A stretch of 64,000 nt of DNA from a bacterium. Lineage in GTDB: Bacteria; Electryoneota; RPQS01. The position numbers and the translations under genes are program-made. Of the stretch, positions 8,535 through 16,431 are shown in pieces (position 1 is the stretch's first letter; every line of letters starts with the position of its first letter). The notes beneath the pieces were generated by a model. That model had not been told where the DNA came from, ran no database searches, and saw nothing but the letters and a program-made list of their open reading frames with translations. The stretch lies in contig JAHDVH010000003.1 in NCBI GenBank assembly GCA_023382385.1, forward strand, positions 310,001-374,000, in the 5' to 3' direction.

Positions 8535-8996
8535 TTGAAAATCATACTAAAGCACTCAGGCCAAATGGCCTTTCTGGCGAAAGCTGATTCAAATCACTGG
8601 GTTCCCGTGGATGCTGGCCCGGTTTCGGGAGGCGGAAACGGGGCATCTTCCCCCATCGAGATGCTCGTGATCGCGGCCGGAGGCTGCGTAAGCATGGACA
8701 TGGTCTTTATCTTCGGAAAGAGCCGCAAGCCCTTCACCCGCTTTGAGATGGAAGTAGAAGCGAACCGAGCGGAAACTCATCCTCGCAGAATTATTTCCCT
8801 TCACTTTCATGCGCAGGTTGAGGGTCCCGAAATGACGCCGGACATGATTGAAAAAGCACTCAATCTGTCGCTAACGAAGTACTGTTCTGTCACGCTCTCC
8901 CTCGACCGTTCCGTCGTCCTGCGGGCCTCGTACACTTGCAACGGCCAGCCAGGAGTGGAATGGGAAGTGGAGCGAAACGCGGAAATCTATCAGTAG
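8535..8996 (+). CDS. OsmC family protein
   Basis: 153 residues. The TTG at 8535 is chosen because GGAGG lies 5 bases upstream and the protein then begins MKIILKHSGQMAF, as in OsmC relatives; the longer frame from 8415 runs back through the dsbD start. The two conserved redox cysteines are visible in AAGGCVSMD (near residue 55) and TKYCSVTLS (near 118), separated by the long helix expected for the fold. OsmC and Ohr proteins are thiol peroxidases for organic hydroperoxides, but many subfamilies have no known substrate; this one looks like the YhfA-type branch rather than Ohr. Its stop codon abuts the stop of the convergent SprT-like gene with no base between them. Confidence 0.88.
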   Translation: MKIILKHSGQMAFLAKADSNHWVPVDAGPVSGGGNGASSPIEMLVIAAGGCVSMDMVFIFGKSRKPFTRFEMEVEANRAETHPRRIISLHFHAQVEGPEMTPDMIEKALNLSLTKYCSVTLSLDRSVVLRASYTCNGQPGVEWEVERNAEIYQ

Positions 8997-9593
8997 CTAC
9001 TCAGCATCCGCGCCAACTCGAGTCCCTCCGTGCATCATTGCAAGGTAGGAGAGAAATCCGCCTGTGGAGGGGCGAGGCTTCCGCGCGGGACGACCACGCA
9101 AAGGCCAGTTATCTCTTAGCCACTCTTCCACAGTTTTGTAGACAGGAAATAGTCGCTCCGCGGCGCGAAACTCCGGCGTGTGAAAGCGTCTGCCCCCTGT
9201 GGGACCCTCTGTGATGCCAAAGTACAGATGCAGCATCTCGTGGTGCATCACACCCGCAACCACCATTTCAGGAATTCGTGCATCATCCAACGCGGAGTTA
9301 ATCGTAATCACGCGCTTCTCCACGTCACAAAGACCCAGCGTGTAACGCCAGCGATTCCGGCTCCAGCGAATCACTGGCTGCCGAAGTTCACACTTGAACA
9401 TCACGTCGTTTATGACGTCAAAGCAGTTCTGAAGATCGTAAACCAACCCTTGCGGTTTATGTCGAGGACCGCGGCGGGAGGAAGCCAGTGGCGGTTCCGG
9501 CGGGAGCGGAGTGGAAATTGTCTCTGATATCAGTCCAAAAAGTTCAAACTGATACGGGTCGGGAACAGGTCGGGTGCGTCCTACGGCTCCCAC
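8997..9593 (-). CDS. SprT-like zinc metalloprotease domain protein
   Basis: 198 residues from a GTG that overlaps the rmuC 3' end by 13 bases. Residues 60-165 match the SprT-like pattern: a hydrophobic strand pair (YTLGLCDVEKRVITIN), then the helix with VMHHEMLHLYFG, containing the HExxH-type zinc site HEMLH, then a His further on (FHTPEFRAAE) that could be the third ligand. SprT and Spartan proteins cleave DNA-protein crosslinks in eukaryotes; the bacterial role is unclear. There is no C-terminal zinc ribbon of the longer SprT form. Its overlap with rmuC, another DNA-maintenance gene, fits a genome-maintenance role, which is inference. Confidence 0.82.
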   Translation of the reverse strand: MGAVGRTRPVPDPYQFELFGLISETISTPLPPEPPLASSRRGPRHKPQGLVYDLQNCFDVINDVMFKCELRQPVIRWSRNRWRYTLGLCDVEKRVITINSALDDARIPEMVVAGVMHHEMLHLYFGITEGPTGGRRFHTPEFRAAERLFPVYKTVEEWLRDNWPLRGRPARKPRPSTGGFLSYLAMMHGGTRVGADAE

Positions 9594-10879
9594 GTGGTTC
9601 CGTCAGCGTTAGGCAACAATCTCTCAACAGTCGGTTCCGGCAATTCGTTCTGGGCACCCTCGTGTTGAATCCCGTCGAGCTTGCGTTCCAATTGTCCAAG
9701 ATCTCGATTGGCTTGCTCCATGTTGTTCCCCGCTTGCAGGACCTGCTTTGTGGCCTTCTGAAAGCTGTCCTTAACCTTCGAGAGGTCGCCCCCCAGACCC
9801 CTTAAGAGTCCCGTAATGTGCCTTGCACTTTCCGAGATTTGCATTCCCTTGAACCCAATGACTGTGACTTGCAGCAAAGCCCAAAACGACGTCGGAGACG
9901 TTGGATAAACACCTTTCTTGCGAGCGTGCTCCATCAGGTCAGGGATTGACAGCATCTCATAGTACACCCCCTCGGCGGGAACATACATGACGGCAAACAG
10001 CAAGGTCTCGGGTGGCCGAATGTACTTGTCGGCGATGTCGTCAACATGCTTCTTAACCGCTCGCACAAACTCTTTACGCGCCACCTCTGCTTCTGAATCA
10101 TCCTGCGCAGCCCGCAATCGGTTGTAGGCTTCGAGTGGAAACTTGCTGTCAACAGGCAGCCAACCGTGGGGGTTCTTGATCACGGCATCGACGCGCCCAG
10201 TGCCTAACGGGTATTGGATTTCAAACTGACTCGGATGAAGGCAGTCGCGCAGCATCCGCTCCATCTCTATTTCACCCAATTCGCCGCGCAACTTCGGGGC
10301 TTTGAGAATCCCCTGCAACTCCTCCAGTTCTTGAGAAAAGCGTTGAATCTTCTCGTTCGTTGTGTGCAGTTCTACAAGTCTCTCGGTCACGCCCTTAAAG
10401 AGACCTTCGTTGCGGGTGATAGTTTCTGAAAGCTTCTCGTCTACCTTCTTCTGAATCTCGGCCAGCTTGGCTTCGTTGGACTGCTGCAGCAGCCTGAACT
10501 GTTCGGTGAGCGACGTGACTCCTTCGCTTAGGGCTTGTCGCGACTCGGCACGTGCTTTGGACTGGTCTGCGCTTAGTGTCTCACGTAGACCTTCAAGGCT
10601 GCCGCGGAATGTCTCAATACTCTCCCTCAACTCCTTCCGTGCAATCTCCTGTTCTCCCGCAAACTCCTTCCTCGATTCACGCAACTCTGTAGACAAGGTC
10701 GCTTGATTCTCTTGACGCGTACGCTCAATGCTCTCCTGAAGCGCGGAGATTCTGCTTTCCAAGCTGGCAGTTCTCTCCCGCTCGACATCTGAACGATTTG
10801 AGAGGCGGGTCAATTGCACCCAGAGGGCCAATCCAAGCACGGCAATCGCCGCCAAAAGGAGATAAGTAGAAATGTCCAT
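9581..10879 (-). CDS. rmuC: DNA recombination protein RmuC
   Basis: 432 residues. An N-terminal membrane helix (about 5-22) is followed by a long coiled coil (about 30-190, rich in Glu, Arg and Gln) and the conserved RmuC core (about 195-370) with GELGEIEMERML, LGTGRVDAVI, PVDSKFPLEAY and PAEGVYYEML. RmuC limits inversions at short inverted repeats in E. coli and has a predicted nuclease-like core fold. The short C-terminal tail is another helical segment. It starts 340 bases from the divergent citrate synthase gene and overlaps the SprT-like gene downstream. Confidence 0.92.
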   Translation of the reverse strand: MDISTYLLLAAIAVLGLALWVQLTRLSNRSDVERERTASLESRISALQESIERTRQENQATLSTELRESRKEFAGEQEIARKELRESIETFRGSLEGLRETLSADQSKARAESRQALSEGVTSLTEQFRLLQQSNEAKLAEIQKKVDEKLSETITRNEGLFKGVTERLVELHTTNEKIQRFSQELEELQGILKAPKLRGELGEIEMERMLRDCLHPSQFEIQYPLGTGRVDAVIKNPHGWLPVDSKFPLEAYNRLRAAQDDSEAEVARKEFVRAVKKHVDDIADKYIRPPETLLFAVMYVPAEGVYYEMLSIPDLMEHARKKGVYPTSPTSFWALLQVTVIGFKGMQISESARHITGLLRGLGGDLSKVKDSFQKATKQVLQAGNNMEQANRDLGQLERKLDGIQHEGAQNELPEPTVERLLPNADGTTWEP

Positions 10880-10965
10880 GATTAGTTAATCAAATAAGTT
10901 AACGAACTAACCCCTAATCCGCAACGGCTTGGATGGTCGAAGCGTTCGTGTTTATCGTTAAATTC

Positions 10966-11151
10966 TCATAAATAGTTATTTATTATTTGCTTAATATGGG
11001 GATGTTTCAATACTTTGAGAATGGGAATGACTTCTAAACCCCGTGAGAAGAGGACTTCAACGGTCGCGTTGGACAAGGTGGTGAGAATTGAAGCATCCAA
11101 AACGGGAATAGCCCTCCCTGCCGTGATTTCCGGTTGATTTTCAGAGTTCAA
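10966..11151 (-). CDS. Possible small hypothetical protein
   Basis: A 61-residue frame from a TTG in the gap between divergent rmuC and citrate synthase. The translation has an ordered amphipathic look (ASILTTLSNATVEVL, LEVIPILKVLKH) and no low-complexity runs, but no ribosome-binding site is visible, no family is recognised, and it overlaps the predicted citrate synthase promoter. The rest of the 10880-11219 gap is AT-rich with nothing else recognisable. It may be a chance open frame. Confidence 0.25.
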   Translation of the reverse strand: MNSENQPEITAGRAIPVLDASILTTLSNATVEVLFSRGLEVIPILKVLKHPHIKQIINNYL

Positions 11152-11162
11152 ATCACGATAAT
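11134..11162 (+). promoter_or_regulatory. Candidate promoter for citrate synthase
   Basis: TTGATT (11134-11139), 17-base spacer, GATAAT (11157-11162), about 57 bases upstream of the start codon. Consensus match only. Confidence 0.45.
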
Positions 11163-11219
11163 AAGGAATAGAGCATATTTACTGATTGCCTTAAATTCAT
11201 CCTCACAGGGTCGACACAA

Positions 11220-12497
11220 ATGTCATTGATTCACGAGAAATTATCAAAAACGCTACCGGCCTACCAGGAGATTGTAAAATCCCTCGCCAAGACCCATGGC
11301 GACAAGGTCATCGATTCGGTTACGGTTGGCGCACTACTCGGAGGCCAGCGCGGCATAAAGTCCTTGCTTTGCGATACCTCTGAGGTTCCAGCCGACAAAG
11401 GTTTGATCATCCGCGGCATACCCGTGATGGAACTGGTGGATAAACTCCCCGAAGAAGTCATGTGGCTTCTATTTACGGGTGAAATGCCCACAGCTTCAGA
11501 ACTCGCGGATCTACAGAGTGATCTTGAAAAGCGCCGACACGTACCGGACTTCGTGTGGCACGCGATGGAAGCTTTGCCCAAAGACAGCCACCCTATGGCA
11601 GTCTTTAACCTCTTGATCTTAACACTCGAGCGGGATTCGGTATTCCGGAAGCGCTACGACGAAGGCATGGGCAAGGAAGAATACTGGAAGGCAGCACTTG
11701 AAGACAGTTTGAACCTGATCGCGCGCATTCCTGAAATCGCCGCAGGTGTGTATCGCTGGCGGTACGATCTCGGGCCGCGGATTGCGCCCAAGCCAGGACT
11801 TGATTGGGCTGCAAACTATGCTCACATGTTGGGCGTGGAAGACAAAGATGGTGGCCTCAAGAGGCTAATGAGGCTTTACATGGTGCTGCACACTGACCAT
11901 GAAAGCGGCAACGTCTCGGCTCACACTTGTCATTGCGTAGCCTCCGCACTCTCTGACCCGTACTACGCTGTCAGTGCAGGGTTAAATGGACTTGCCGGTC
12001 CGTTGCACGGTTTGGCAAATCAAGAGGTCCTGCAGTGGTTGCTGGATGTTCTGAAGAAATTCAATGGCAACCCCTCTGATGAACAGCTTGACGCTTTTGC
12101 TCATGAAACTCTTTCGTCCGGCCGCGTGATCCCGGGATATGGTCATGCAGTTCTCAGAGTGGTGGATCCGCGTTTCACAGCCTTCCTCGAATTCGGGAAG
12201 AAGGAATGTCCTGACGGTCCCGTCTTCAAGCTGGCCGAACAGGTCTTCCGTGTCGTCCCTGAAATCCTCAAGGGGATTCAAAAGATCAAGGATCCGTGGC
12301 CGAATGTCGATTCGATTTCCGGCAGTCTGCTGCACCACTACGGTGTTACGCAGCCTCGCTATTATACGGTCATGTTCGGTGTTTCGCGGGCCATAGGCAT
12401 GTGCTCGCAGATTGTGATGAGCAGAGCCTGGGGTGAGCCGATTCAAAGACCCAAATCTATTTCCATCAGCCAATTGAAGAAACTCGCCGAAGCTTAG
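11220..12497 (+). CDS. gltA: Citrate synthase, mitochondrial-like type
   Basis: 425 residues; condenses acetyl-CoA and oxaloacetate at the entry of the TCA cycle. The catalytic residues are visible: His in AGPLHGLANQE (about 262), His in PGYGHAVLR (about 308) and Asp in NVDSISGSLL (about 363). The stretches GNVSAHTCH, NGLAGPLHGLANQEVL and YYTVMFGVSRA resemble eukaryotic mitochondrial citrate synthase far more than E. coli GltA, which has an N-terminal NADH-binding extension missing here. That predicts no NADH allostery. The gene is monocistronic, with its own promoter and a strong terminator. Confidence 0.95.
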   Translation: MSLIHEKLSKTLPAYQEIVKSLAKTHGDKVIDSVTVGALLGGQRGIKSLLCDTSEVPADKGLIIRGIPVMELVDKLPEEVMWLLFTGEMPTASELADLQSDLEKRRHVPDFVWHAMEALPKDSHPMAVFNLLILTLERDSVFRKRYDEGMGKEEYWKAALEDSLNLIARIPEIAAGVYRWRYDLGPRIAPKPGLDWAANYAHMLGVEDKDGGLKRLMRLYMVLHTDHESGNVSAHTCHCVASALSDPYYAVSAGLNGLAGPLHGLANQEVLQWLLDVLKKFNGNPSDEQLDAFAHETLSSGRVIPGYGHAVLRVVDPRFTAFLEFGKKECPDGPVFKLAEQVFRVVPEILKGIQKIKDPWPNVDSISGSLLHHYGVTQPRYYTVMFGVSRAIGMCSQIVMSRAWGEPIQRPKSISISQLKKLAEA

Positions 12498-12516
12498 GCG
12501 AGTAACTCCCCAGAGT

Positions 12517-12549
12517 AAAAGCCCGGCGTTAGCGCGCCGGGCTTTTCTT
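12517..12549. terminator. Intrinsic terminator after citrate synthase
   Basis: 12-bp stem aaaagcccggcg / cgccgggctttt (12517-12546) followed by CTTT. The A-rich left arm makes it usable by the convergent flavin oxidoreductase gene too. Confidence 0.85.
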
Positions 12550-12566
12550 TCCGTTACTGTGAACTG

Positions 12567-13886
12567 CTATTGCGAACCGGTGCGTAACGGTTTGAAGCGC
12601 GAAGCTGGATCACACTTGCCAACCAATGCGGCCTCAATACTCCGAGTCACAGCATCGCGAAATCCCGTGAGACTAACTAACCCCGCAGCTGTTTCAACCG
12701 GACACCCTCCAAGATGAATTGAGTCTTCAGCCAGCCGCTCTAACAAGTCTGCTGCGCGCCGAGCAGTGCGGGCTTCATCATCCGGATGAAGGACCCAAAC
12801 TCGTACGTCTCCAGTGTCCAACGTTCCCCAAACGGCAACGTCCAGGCTTCGGTCACGCGCAAGTTCATCGACACGTTCATCAAAGTCGACAAGTGCTTCG
12901 GCCGGCAGACGGAACCTTCCACGAGATCTGTGGGGGAACAACCTCGTCAGAGTTCGCGGCAACCTCAGAAGGTTTTGCCATATCTGGTTGACTCGGGCGG
13001 CTTCGTTCGTCGTCGTGTGCTGCACGTTCTGCAGTGCGTCCAATGTAAGCGACTCGTCCCACTCAACGGCGAGCAGCGTCACCGCGCGATCTGTAACGAA
13101 ATTGTCGTTCCCCTGTCGAAGTGCTCGGGTTGCGGTCTTTGTGTAGAATGGAATCGCCGACGGCTGCGGCGACTGAGAACGCCATACTCGATACAACTCG
13201 CCAAGCTGCTCCACGCTCTCGCACTCAGCCAACAACAGAGTCCGTGACTTGGGAAGCGACTCAATGGCCAGCTCGAAGCGAGTGAAAACCCCGTAGCGCG
13301 CTTGACTTCCAAACAAAAGCGGCGAGACATCCACTCCGTCGCTGCTCAGACCTGGCCCCGTATGGAAAATAGTTCCGTCGTAACCTATCCACTCCATGCA
13401 ACGAAGGTTTGATAAGACCCCACCGCTCCGCAGGCAGCGCAGTCCCTCCTGCGCGTTTGCAAACAAGGTTCCCAATGTCTCGCCAGGTTCAATCGGGTGC
13501 AAGGGCGGCCATGTTAGCCCCCGTTGCGCCAAATCCACCGCCATTGACTCAAGCAGATTTCCAGAAAAAAACCACATTCCTTTCCCATCTGAAGACAACC
13601 TACAGGGTCCCACAAGTTTGTGCGTGAGCACAAGCATCGCACCCTCTAACTCCTGAACGGCGGCAGGATGCTGTCCGGACGCTACCGCTACTCGAATCTC
13701 CTTTTCCGCCGCAAAGCGCAGGGCTGCTTGAAGATCTTCGACTGAAGTCGGCTCAATAATCAGATCCGGCAAGTCGTTCTTCCGCAATGATCCGCTCAGC
13801 AGTGCGAGCATGTGTTTCTGTGCAGCATGCACAGTCATGCCCGGCGCATGCTTCTTGAGCTTCGCAAATCGGTCAAAGATGATCAC
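12567..13886 (-). CDS. FAD-binding oxidoreductase (GlcD/GlcE-like, VAO/PCMH family)
   Basis: 439 residues. The first 210 residues form a PCMH-type FAD domain: DLIIEPTSVEDLQAALRFAAEK, then VASGQHP in the place of the flavin-pyrophosphate loop, and TLGTLFANAQEG with a Gly-rich region (SGGVLSNLRCMEWIGYDG). The rest resembles the FAD-linked oxidase C-terminal domain. Relatives oxidise glycolate, lactate or other 2-hydroxy acids. There is no C-terminal iron-sulfur domain, and no GlcF-like partner is adjacent. A GlcE-like subunit or a stand-alone dehydrogenase are both possible. Its ATG overlaps the FmdB stop (ATGA), so the two are translationally coupled. Confidence 0.75.
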   Translation of the reverse strand: MIIFDRFAKLKKHAPGMTVHAAQKHMLALLSGSLRKNDLPDLIIEPTSVEDLQAALRFAAEKEIRVAVASGQHPAAVQELEGAMLVLTHKLVGPCRLSSDGKGMWFFSGNLLESMAVDLAQRGLTWPPLHPIEPGETLGTLFANAQEGLRCLRSGGVLSNLRCMEWIGYDGTIFHTGPGLSSDGVDVSPLLFGSQARYGVFTRFELAIESLPKSRTLLLAECESVEQLGELYRVWRSQSPQPSAIPFYTKTATRALRQGNDNFVTDRAVTLLAVEWDESLTLDALQNVQHTTTNEAARVNQIWQNLLRLPRTLTRLFPHRSRGRFRLPAEALVDFDERVDELARDRSLDVAVWGTLDTGDVRVWVLHPDDEARTARRAADLLERLAEDSIHLGGCPVETAAGLVSLTGFRDAVTRSIEAALVGKCDPASRFKPLRTGSQ

Positions 13887-14155
13887 GTCTTGCTCGCTGC
13901 GCCTTGCGTCGACCCGCTGGACTCTTTGCTATCAGAAGAACTGCTTTTGCTTGAGTCGCTGCTTCCACTGGGTGATTTCTTAGCGTAGTCTGTAATGTAG
14001 AAGCCCGAACCTTTGAAGATGAGTCCACTTCCCGCCGAAATCCTGCGCTCCGCGCGCCCGCCGCAGATCGGACAAACTTCGAGTGCAGGATCGAGCATGC
14101 TCTGAAATTCCTCAAACTCATGCTTGTTTTCACAAACGTATTCGTAGGTCGGCAT
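13883..14155 (-). CDS. FmdB family zinc ribbon protein
   Basis: 90 residues. The start MPTYEYVCENKHEFE and the pair C-E-N near residue 8 and CPICGG near residue 28 form the one-zinc FmdB/CxxC_CXXC ribbon. The region SGSGLIFKGSGFYITDY is the conserved tail of this family. Residues 60-90 are a Ser-rich, disordered tail. FmdB proteins are small, widely distributed and proposed to be regulatory, without firm function. Coupled to the oxidoreductase by a 4-base overlap and 13 bases downstream of the aminotransferase. Confidence 0.9.
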   Translation of the reverse strand: MPTYEYVCENKHEFEEFQSMLDPALEVCPICGGRAERRISAGSGLIFKGSGFYITDYAKKSPSGSSDSSKSSSSDSKESSGSTQGAASKT

Positions 14156-14168
14156 GGGGTGATTCTTG

Positions 14169-15359
14169 TTAAGACTTGATATCTGAAACAGCTGCGGCGA
14201 TTCGATTCACAGACTCGATTAAGATTTCATCCGATGTTGCAAACGACAGCCGAATGCAGTCCGGTGCTCGAAACGCGGTGCCCGGAACGATCGCCACATG
14301 ATACTTGTCCAGCAGATACTCGGCAAAGGCCGTTGCTTCCTTTAGTGGTTTCCCATTGATTGACCCGGTCATCATGGCCGGTATCTGCGGGAATGCATAG
14401 AACGCTCCCTCCGGCTTCGGGATTCGAATTCCCGGGACATCCTTCAAGGCTGCATGACAGATATCGCGCCGGCGTACAAAATCCTTGTTCATCATCTCAG
14501 GATAAGCAGTGCCGCTTTGAATTCCCGCTAACGCCGCCTTTTGTGAAATCGAACACGGCGAGGAAGTCATCTGGCTCTGAATTCGCGCGATGGCGTCCGA
14601 TACTTCAAGTGGTGCGGCCCCATATCCAATCCGCCAGCCGGTCATTGCGAAACTCTTCGATACTCCATTCACGACGACCGTTCGCTCCATCATGCCCGGG
14701 AAATGCGCAGGGCTGACGTGCTCCCGCCCGTCAAAACGTAAGTACTCGTATATTTCGTCCGAAATCACATAAGTGCGATGACGCCTCAGAACAGTTGAAA
14801 TCGCCTCCATTTCCGCGCCGGAAAGCACTGCTCCTGTGGGATTGCATGGACTGTTCAGCATGATTACTTTGGTTCTCGGAGATATCAACCGCTCCAAGAC
14901 TTCCGCCCGCAAATGGAACCCGTCCTCCACTTTCGTCGGAGCGAAAACCACTTCCCCACCCGCCAGCCATACCAGTTCAGGATAAGAAAGCCAGCACGGT
15001 TCGGGAATGATCACTTCATCACCGGGCTCCACCAGCGCGAGCAGTGCGCTGGCCAGTATGTGTTTGGCGCCGTTGCCCACCACAATCTGTTGCGGAGCAT
15101 AGTCGAGGTCGTTATCCCGCTTGAGCTTCTCGCAAATCGCTTGGCGAAGCTCCATGATGCCCGAGGCCGCGGTATACTTCGTGAAATTATCGTCAATCGC
15201 TTTATGACCGGCCTGCTTAACTTCCGGCGGGGATGGGTGGTCCGGCTCACCGACAGACAAATCGTAAATCTTCACCCCCTGCTTTTGCAGAGTGCGCACC
15301 TTTTCAACTATCGCCAACGTTTGAGAAATCGACAGGCGAGAGACACGGGACGTTAGCAC
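14169..15359 (-). CDS. Class I/II pyridoxal-phosphate aminotransferase (aspartate aminotransferase-like)
   Basis: 396 residues from a GTG. It has the type I fold with YDLSVGEPDHPSPPEV near residue 33, NSPCNPTGAV near 170, DEIYEYLRF near 205, the PLP lysine in NGVSKSFAMTGWRIGY near 235, and the C-terminal Arg in CIRLSFAT that binds substrate carboxylate. This is the AspB-type subgroup (Ib), which transaminates aspartate, or sometimes aromatic or prephenate substrates, with 2-oxoglutarate. Specificity cannot be read from the sequence. It heads a run into FmdB and the flavoprotein. Confidence 0.92.
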   Translation of the reverse strand: MLTSRVSRLSISQTLAIVEKVRTLQKQGVKIYDLSVGEPDHPSPPEVKQAGHKAIDDNFTKYTAASGIMELRQAICEKLKRDNDLDYAPQQIVVGNGAKHILASALLALVEPGDEVIIPEPCWLSYPELVWLAGGEVVFAPTKVEDGFHLRAEVLERLISPRTKVIMLNSPCNPTGAVLSGAEMEAISTVLRRHRTYVISDEIYEYLRFDGREHVSPAHFPGMMERTVVVNGVSKSFAMTGWRIGYGAAPLEVSDAIARIQSQMTSSPCSISQKAALAGIQSGTAYPEMMNKDFVRRRDICHAALKDVPGIRIPKPEGAFYAFPQIPAMMTGSINGKPLKEATAFAEYLLDKYHVAIVPGTAFRAPDCIRLSFATSDEILIESVNRIAAAVSDIKS

Positions 15360-15379
15360 GTTATACCTTTCAATATAAA

Positions 15380-15889
15380 TTAGAATTCTTCCTGCCAGAA
15401 CAAGACGCGAAACCGATCGTCGGCAGGTTTCATTACTGTAAATCTTGCAAACCCAATGAGCGGCGATAAGTTGTCCAGAACAAGCTGATACTGCGCTCGA
15501 AACTCAATCAAACTGTCCGAGGTTGCGAGCTCCAACGTTTCGCTTGGGATTCCCGCCCAAATCAGAGAGATGCGATCATATGCACGGAATAGTCGAGCTG
15601 TTGCACGCAAATCTGTTTCGCGAAACCAGCCGTCGTGCCGCTGCAAGTCGAGATCAAAGTAGCGGAATTGAAACGACTCATCCAACAGCTCTGAGTAACG
15701 CAGGGAATCCTCAAGCTCATAGGCAGTGACAAAATTCTCCAGCAACCCGCCGACAGTCTGCGCGTCAGACCAAATTGTGCCCGCATCGCCGCGCAGTGCC
15801 GGCGCAAATGGATTCGTGCAGCTTGTCGCGACGACGGCAGCAAGCAGAATGGTCAGCGCGATTGCACGAGTGCCTTGAGATCGCTCCAT
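15380..15889 (-). CDS. Hypothetical lipoprotein
   Basis: 169 residues using the ATG at 15889 (GAGGAG about 11 bases upstream), which overlaps the previous gene by 37 bases. A signal helix ends in the lipobox VATSC near residue 23. The rest is a small alpha/beta domain with alternating strands (DSLIEFRAQYQL, GFARFTVMKPADDRFRVLFW) reminiscent of NTF2/SnoaL-like folds. It resembles its upstream neighbour in layout: a helical start, an F-Q/D-x-F motif, then strands ending in a W near the C-terminus. Function unknown; envelope-anchored by inference. Confidence 0.7.
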   Translation of the reverse strand: MERSQGTRAIALTILLAAVVATSCTNPFAPALRGDAGTIWSDAQTVGGLLENFVTAYELEDSLRYSELLDESFQFRYFDLDLQRHDGWFRETDLRATARLFRAYDRISLIWAGIPSETLELATSDSLIEFRAQYQLVLDNLSPLIGFARFTVMKPADDRFRVLFWQEEF

Positions 15890-16431
15890 GAGGCAAGCTC
15901 CTCGGTTCGACGATCGGACCACCCGACGATCTCCCAATACCCCTGACTCCCAATTCTCATTGAAAACTCAGCTTCTCCGGCCATCGGTCCGGGTGCACCG
16001 CTTAGCGCGACCTGAGCCGTTAGATCGTATCGAGTCGTCACGCGAGCTGTATCACCTATGACAGTCTGTTCCGTTGCGGTAAACAAAACGAAGATAACGC
16101 TGTCCCGCGGCAGCACACCCTCACCAAGCAGACTGTTAATATGTGCCAGTTCACGTGCATAGTCCCAATCAGCGATTGAGGGCTGCTGCAATAGGACCTG
16201 CGGATCAGCGAAAAAGGCAAAACTGTCCGGCTGAAATGAGCGCATATAGTTTGACGCGTTCCGCTCAAACAATGCCAAAGTCAGATTGGTCAGAACTTCC
16301 GATGGCGTGAGAGGAACCTCCCAACTTCCACGCGCACCGACAGGGTCTTCCGGGTCGCGAGTCTGAAACAGATCGCAACCAATGACCAGCACGGCCGTCA
16401 AGAGGAAGATGGATACAGCAAGTTTGCTCAA
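15853..16431 (-). CDS. Hypothetical lipoprotein
   Basis: 192 residues. Signal peptide with lipobox LVIGC near residue 19. The mature part starts with an acidic linker (RDPEDPVGARGSW), then a helical stretch (VLTNLTLALFERNASNYMRSF), then beta strands (DSVIFVLFTATE, RVTTRYDLTAQV, GEAEFSMRIGSQGYWEIVGW). This looks like an NTF2-like domain and parallels the following lipoprotein. Its start overlaps the antiporter stop (ATGA). No known family is recognised. Confidence 0.75.
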   Translation of the reverse strand: MSKLAVSIFLLTAVLVIGCDLFQTRDPEDPVGARGSWEVPLTPSEVLTNLTLALFERNASNYMRSFQPDSFAFFADPQVLLQQPSIADWDYARELAHINSLLGEGVLPRDSVIFVLFTATEQTVIGDTARVTTRYDLTAQVALSGAPGPMAGEAEFSMRIGSQGYWEIVGWSDRRTEELASWSDLKALVQSR

